Of a DNA stretch of 64,000 nt, positions 59,694-64,000 are shown one piece after another. Source of the stretch: Antedon mediterranea (Eukaryota > Echinodermata > Crinoidea > Comatulida > Antedonidae); assembly GCF_964355755.1 (NCBI RefSeq), contig NC_092676.1, positions 18,210,288 to 18,274,287 of the forward strand, in the 5' to 3' direction. Each line of letters begins with the position of its first letter. Position 1 is the stretch's first letter. The notes beneath the pieces are model-generated. The model ran no database searches and had not been told where the DNA came from. It saw only the letters and a program-made list of their open reading frames with translations. A program made the position numbers and the translations under genes.

Positions 59694-61292
59694 TTATTGT
59701 TATTAGTTATCCGCATTTAGCGGATAACTCCTTGGAACTGTCCTGTGTCTTTTTTTTTTTTTTCATTATTCTTCAGTCTTTCTCCCTCACTTTTTGTGCA
59801 GAGCGTATCTCTAAAATGGGTAAACATAACATTTCATAACTTTGTCAACATATGGGCATTTACGTGAAGTTGTGCACCTCCTATTTTTGAATGACGTCAT
59901 AGTTACGCAACGTGACTTACGCGTGATTTTATGATTTTTTTAAATTGATCATAGATTTAAAACCAAGCGTAATTTTGTTTTTACATTTTGTGAAAATTTA
60001 AGTCATATCAAGGGCAAACTGTTTGTGCACAAAAAATGGCATGTTTTACAAGAAGTTACGCGCGCACGCGCGTTTGAAATTTTAAAATGCGAAAAATTAA
60101 TTTCTAATCAACTTTCTACGCGTTTCATGTCATTTTAAGCATGTAAAAAATTCCCACGCATGCGCAAATTTTTACGTGTGCGGTGCGCACGTAGCATTAA
60201 AAACATATATTTTTCGCGTAATTTATGTTTTTCCAGCCTTTTCTAGTAATTTTACCAACTTTTAAACAATTTCGACTTAAAGTTACGTCATACGAGCACG
60301 TCGAATTGGACAATTTGCGCACGTTTTTGATGAAAAAGTACAACAATTTGTCAAAATTATGCCTTTTTTTAAACAATCGTAATTTCTAAACTACACGGTC
60401 AACTTTTTGTGGATAACATATTCTGGAAGTTGATGAGTTGTAGATATCGGATCATGTATTAATATGGCTAACCGGACATTTTAACGTCATCGTATGGCCA
60501 CACGAATATAAAATTGAGGATTTTTGTATCTTTCGTCATAGCTCATTACATTTAATAGAGCGCATCTCCACTTATACATTTTCCATTTTCACCCCGATTT
60601 TGATATTGTCTAGGTCAATCAACTATCTTTCGCATGAGTTAAACATATTTTAATTGTTATGACGTCATCGTGCCTAAAAATTTAAATTACATGTGGCATT
60701 AATTTCATCTTTACAGTAAATTTTAATCTGTTATAGCTCGTAAGAATAAAATGTGATAATCACGATTAAACGTTTTCTGGAAGCGATTGGATTGTAGATA
60801 CGAAATCATGTAAAAAAATTTCCAATCGGATGTTGTGACGTCATCATATGGCCAGTTAAATAAAAAAAGTCGTATTTTAATATTTTGCGTCATAGTTCAT
60901 CACATTTAAAAGGGTGCGCATCTATATTTTACGTATTCAAATTTCTTCTACACGTTAATATGTTGTTCCTAAGATAATTTCCTTCTGAAATTGCTATCGA
61001 AGTGTTTCATTTTGATACCGTCGCCATGTTAAAAATTTGAATAAATGGCGGGTCCCGTAATTTCACCTATTCTACACTGTATGTAATATGTATACAGATT
61101 ATACTGTTTGCATGTATACTATATGACACAAAATTGACTGAATTCAGCACTAACAGCATATCATATTCTTCAGTTCTTGTCATAATGCCATAATCTTTAT
61201 CTGTGTGTGAAATATTCCAACGTATGACGTGCACGTGGCGTTTGTCGTTGTGCGGATAACTAACTCGTCAAAGTGACGAGTTTCATGTCTAG
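59694..61292. mobile_element. Helitron-like unit 2
   Basis: It starts immediately after the CTAG of unit 1 with GTTATCCGCATTTAGCGGAT nearby, repeats the unit 1 body (shared blocks include GTGTGCGGTGCGCACGTAGC and CCGTAATTTCACCTATTCTA) and ends with the same hairpin and CTAG|T at 61289-61293. Non-coding. Confidence 0.65.
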
Positions 61293-62816
61293 TTATTATT
61301 CTTCTTTCTGTACACTTTTTGTTCGTCAAATATCTCAAAAAGTTGAATAGCAATGATCACAAAAATTTTACAATGTCTTTCAAATACTTTAACTTAGCCA
61401 TAATAAGCTTTTCAGCGTGATCACTGACCCGTGACGTCACGTATACGCGATTTTGTGAAATCACATTATCAATCATATATCCATAATTCATTATCACATA
61501 TTTATGAAATTCACTACACGTAAACTTCAGGTCAAGGTAAAAATATTAGCAAATAAAAACGCACGCGCACGTATAGACATGCGCGTGAAATCGCGCGTTA
61601 AAAATTTAAAAGGCTCAAAATTAAGTTTTGATCAATTTAGAGCATGAATTAGGCCATTTGCGTGTTTCAAAAAATTACTGCGCAAAAACACGTTTTTGCG
61701 CGCGCGATACTTAAAAAGCGTAAAAATACGATTTTTTTGTAGAAATCGCATTCTACTCACCATCCTTAGTACATTCACCAAATTTGAGTCAGTTCCGACT
61801 TAAAATAACGCTATACGAGCACGTTAAAAATGACAAAATGCGCACATTTATTTCACAAAAGTTCTGAAAATGGTGAAAAATATGTCTTTTTTAAAATGAA
61901 AATAACTCTTCAGAATGCACGATGACACCTAAGTTTTTTAACTTATTCGTGAAGCCATTGAGTTGTAGATATAAATGTATATACACATTAGACGTAAAAA
62001 ATGGTATTACGTCATCAAATGGCCACTTGAATTTAACAATTAGGATTTTTTTCCGTTTTGTTTAGGTTATCACATTCAATAGAGCGCATCTCCGCTATTT
62101 GACCTCGATTTTCGCACAAATTTCAGTGTGTGCTTGCTTAATTATTTATCTTTCTCATAAGTTGTCAGTGTTGTCATTTTGATGACGTCATCACGCGTAA
62201 AAACTTGAATAACGTAGGTCGTGTAATTTCACCTTCGCCGTAAATTTGAATATCTTACAGCTCTTCAGAATTGAAGGTTACCTTGACGATTATAATTTAT
62301 TATGAAAGCTGATGAAATGTAGATATGAATTCATATAAAAACCAAGCGTATCAGATGTTGTGACGTTAACATATGGCCAGATGAAGTTAAAAAGTAGTTT
62401 TTTCATCTTTTTCGTCAAAGTTATACAAATTTCAAAGAGCGCGCACAGCGCTTCTACGTGCCAGATTCTCTTCCAATTCTTATATTTATTTGCTCAATTT
62501 ATTATCTTTCGAAATTGTCATCTTTGAGTTTATTTTGATAATTCCATCATACCAAAAAATTAGAACATGATGTGTGTCCCGTAATTTCACCTATGCTACA
62601 CTGTGTATAGATATACAGTATATACTGTACATATTGTATATGGCATATAATAGGCACAACTCAGCGATATAAGATTATGCATCATGTCATAGGATGGCGT
62701 AAATCAACTTTTTACGATCGTATGTTAACGTACATGCATGTTTAAAAAATGTTAATTTCATTAAAATGATAACAATGATCACCTATAATTCGTCAAAGTG
62801 ACGAATTAAATTCTAG
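61293..62816. mobile_element. Helitron-like unit 3 (diverged)
   Basis: It begins TTATTATTCTTCTTTCTGTA and shares order and short blocks with units 1 and 2 (GAGCGCATCTCCGCTATT, GACGTCATCA, CCCGTAATTTCACCTATGCT), but is more diverged. It ends ATTCGTCAAAGTGACGAAT, spacer, CTAG|T at 62813-62817. Non-coding. Confidence 0.6.
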
Positions 62817-63756
62817 TTAATCAATTAATACTGAGCACCCTTCGGAAATACATCGCCAGCTTAGCTTCGCGAAAATCATCGCTAGGCCTGCCGATAAAAG
62901 TACGGAGGCCTCACAGGACATTAACTCTATAGAGTAAACAGTTTCGTTCTATAGAGGGCGTAGTTACTAACGTTTAAAGCACGCACCAAATAATTATAAT
63001 TTTCATTATTTCCGACATGCGTTTCGTATTTTTAATAAAGAAAAGAAATACTATACAATTGCTGTATTCATCATTGTGGGTATCATCATAATTATGTTAT
63101 GTTTTTAATTTGTTCTTTCATTTTACTAGTAGAATTTCACACAGAAAAGAAGATAAATATGGAACTGCCGACTCTTGAAGATATAAGTACTGACCAATTT
63201 TCCTCTGTTTTAGTTTATTTTACATTATGGTTTGTAGGTCAAATAAATAAATGAAATGAATAAAAAGAATTAAAAAACAGAAAGATATAATTTATTGAAA
63301 TGTAATGTACAGTAATACAATAATTATAATAAAAATGTTTTCCATCAATTACTAGAATTTATTTTACTTCTGCTGACACTGAATACATCATTTCATGTCT
63401 ATTCATTAATTTATTTCAACAATATTTTATGTTGGTGGTCCATCCAGCCGAAGCTGATCATTAGGGACCCTTACAAAAAATATAATTTGACAAGACAATA
63501 ACACACAACATTCAAAATAAATAGAATTCAACATAATTAAACACAAAATATTATTATGAAAAAAACTTAAAATCCGTTTCACGAAGAACATGTAAAAAAT
63601 ATTTTATTATCGCCATAATATGATCATATAACAGCGTCCTCTATAGATCGATGCCCTATGAGGCCTCCGTACTTTCATCGGCAGGCCTAGCGATGATTTT
63701 CGCGAAGCTAAGCTGGCGATGGATTTCTGAAGGGTGCTCAATTATTAATTGATTAA
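62817..63756. mobile_element. DNA transposon, non-autonomous, ~97-bp inverted repeats
   Basis: The left repeat 62817-62913 begins TTAATCAATTAATACTGAGC and includes CATCGCCAGCTTAGCTTCGC; the right repeat 63659-63756 is its near-perfect reverse complement. The middle is AT-rich with no long frame. It abuts the CTAG end of unit 3 on the left and the inverted arm on the right. Confidence 0.85.
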
Positions 63757-63912
63757 AAATAGTTATAAATAAGAAATTATCGATATTTTACCATTTTATG
63801 CTTGCTGTATGCTGTAGACAACTCGTGAGTAGGCTAGATGAAGTATTGAAATCATTTGGAGTAATTTTAAGGGGTGGGTACGAAACTGCATTAGCGCCAA
63901 AATGTTTTAATC
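63755..63912. repeat. Right arm of the 150-bp inverted pair
   Basis: Reverse complement of 57904-58050, including AGGGGTGGGTACGAAACTGC. The two arms are separated by about 5.7 kb of other elements. Confidence 0.85.
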
Positions 63913-64000
63913 GTTCTTTTATTATGTATAGTATAAACAGTTTTATGTTTTTTTGTTGTTTTTTTCAATTTTATTATTATTAATTAACGCCGTGGCTAAA

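Overview
This window is nuclear DNA from an animal. The genes are spread thinly, are split by many introns with GT/AG borders, and sit in AT-rich sequence full of transposon remains. The short word TAGGCCTA recurs throughout, and two tandem IL-17 cytokine genes are present; from memory both fit an echinoderm or another marine deuterostome, but no species can be named from the sequence alone. Frames and exon joins below were worked out by hand and have no transcript support.

Layout of genes. (1) RFWD3, plus strand, 1-9239: an E3 ubiquitin ligase with RING and WD40 parts, entering from the left edge without its first residues. (2) TMEM101, minus strand, 14682-12785: a three-exon multipass membrane protein, tail to tail with RFWD3. 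(3) A tandem cyclic-nucleotide-binding-domain gene (CNBD2-like), minus strand, 27377-16233, ten exons. (4) and (5) Two IL-17 family genes, minus strand, 39138-36690 and 46356-44556, each with four coding exons, made by a tandem duplication of about 7.9 kb that also copied promoter and downstream sequence. In both IL-17 genes and in the cNBD gene, the apparent stop at the end of an open reading frame lies inside an intron, and the true end is in a further exon.

The rest is mobile and repetitive DNA. At least four families of non-autonomous inverted-repeat elements are present in several copies: a TTAA-flanked family of about 350 bp, a TA-flanked family with AAGCTCTGTCTACAC ends, a palindromic GGTTCCCACTAG family one copy of which carries a 19-bp satellite, and single larger elements at 3420-4251, 6325-6722 and 62817-63756. 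From 57.9 kb to 63.9 kb there is a nested block: 150-bp inverted arms enclose three consecutive units whose 3' ends look like Helitrons (hairpin then CTAG|T). Also present are a frameshifted Penelope-like GIY-YIG fragment, tRNA-derived SINE-like sequences, LINE tails, a minisatellite of about 0.9 kb at 54.6-55.5 kb, and several short perfect hairpins.

Functionally the genes are not a pathway: RFWD3 (DNA-damage ubiquitin ligase), TMEM101 (membrane protein) and the cNBD protein look like ordinary conserved neighbours. The IL-17 pair is the most lineage-specific coding content: secreted cystine-knot cytokines in which one copy has lost a cysteine that the other keeps.
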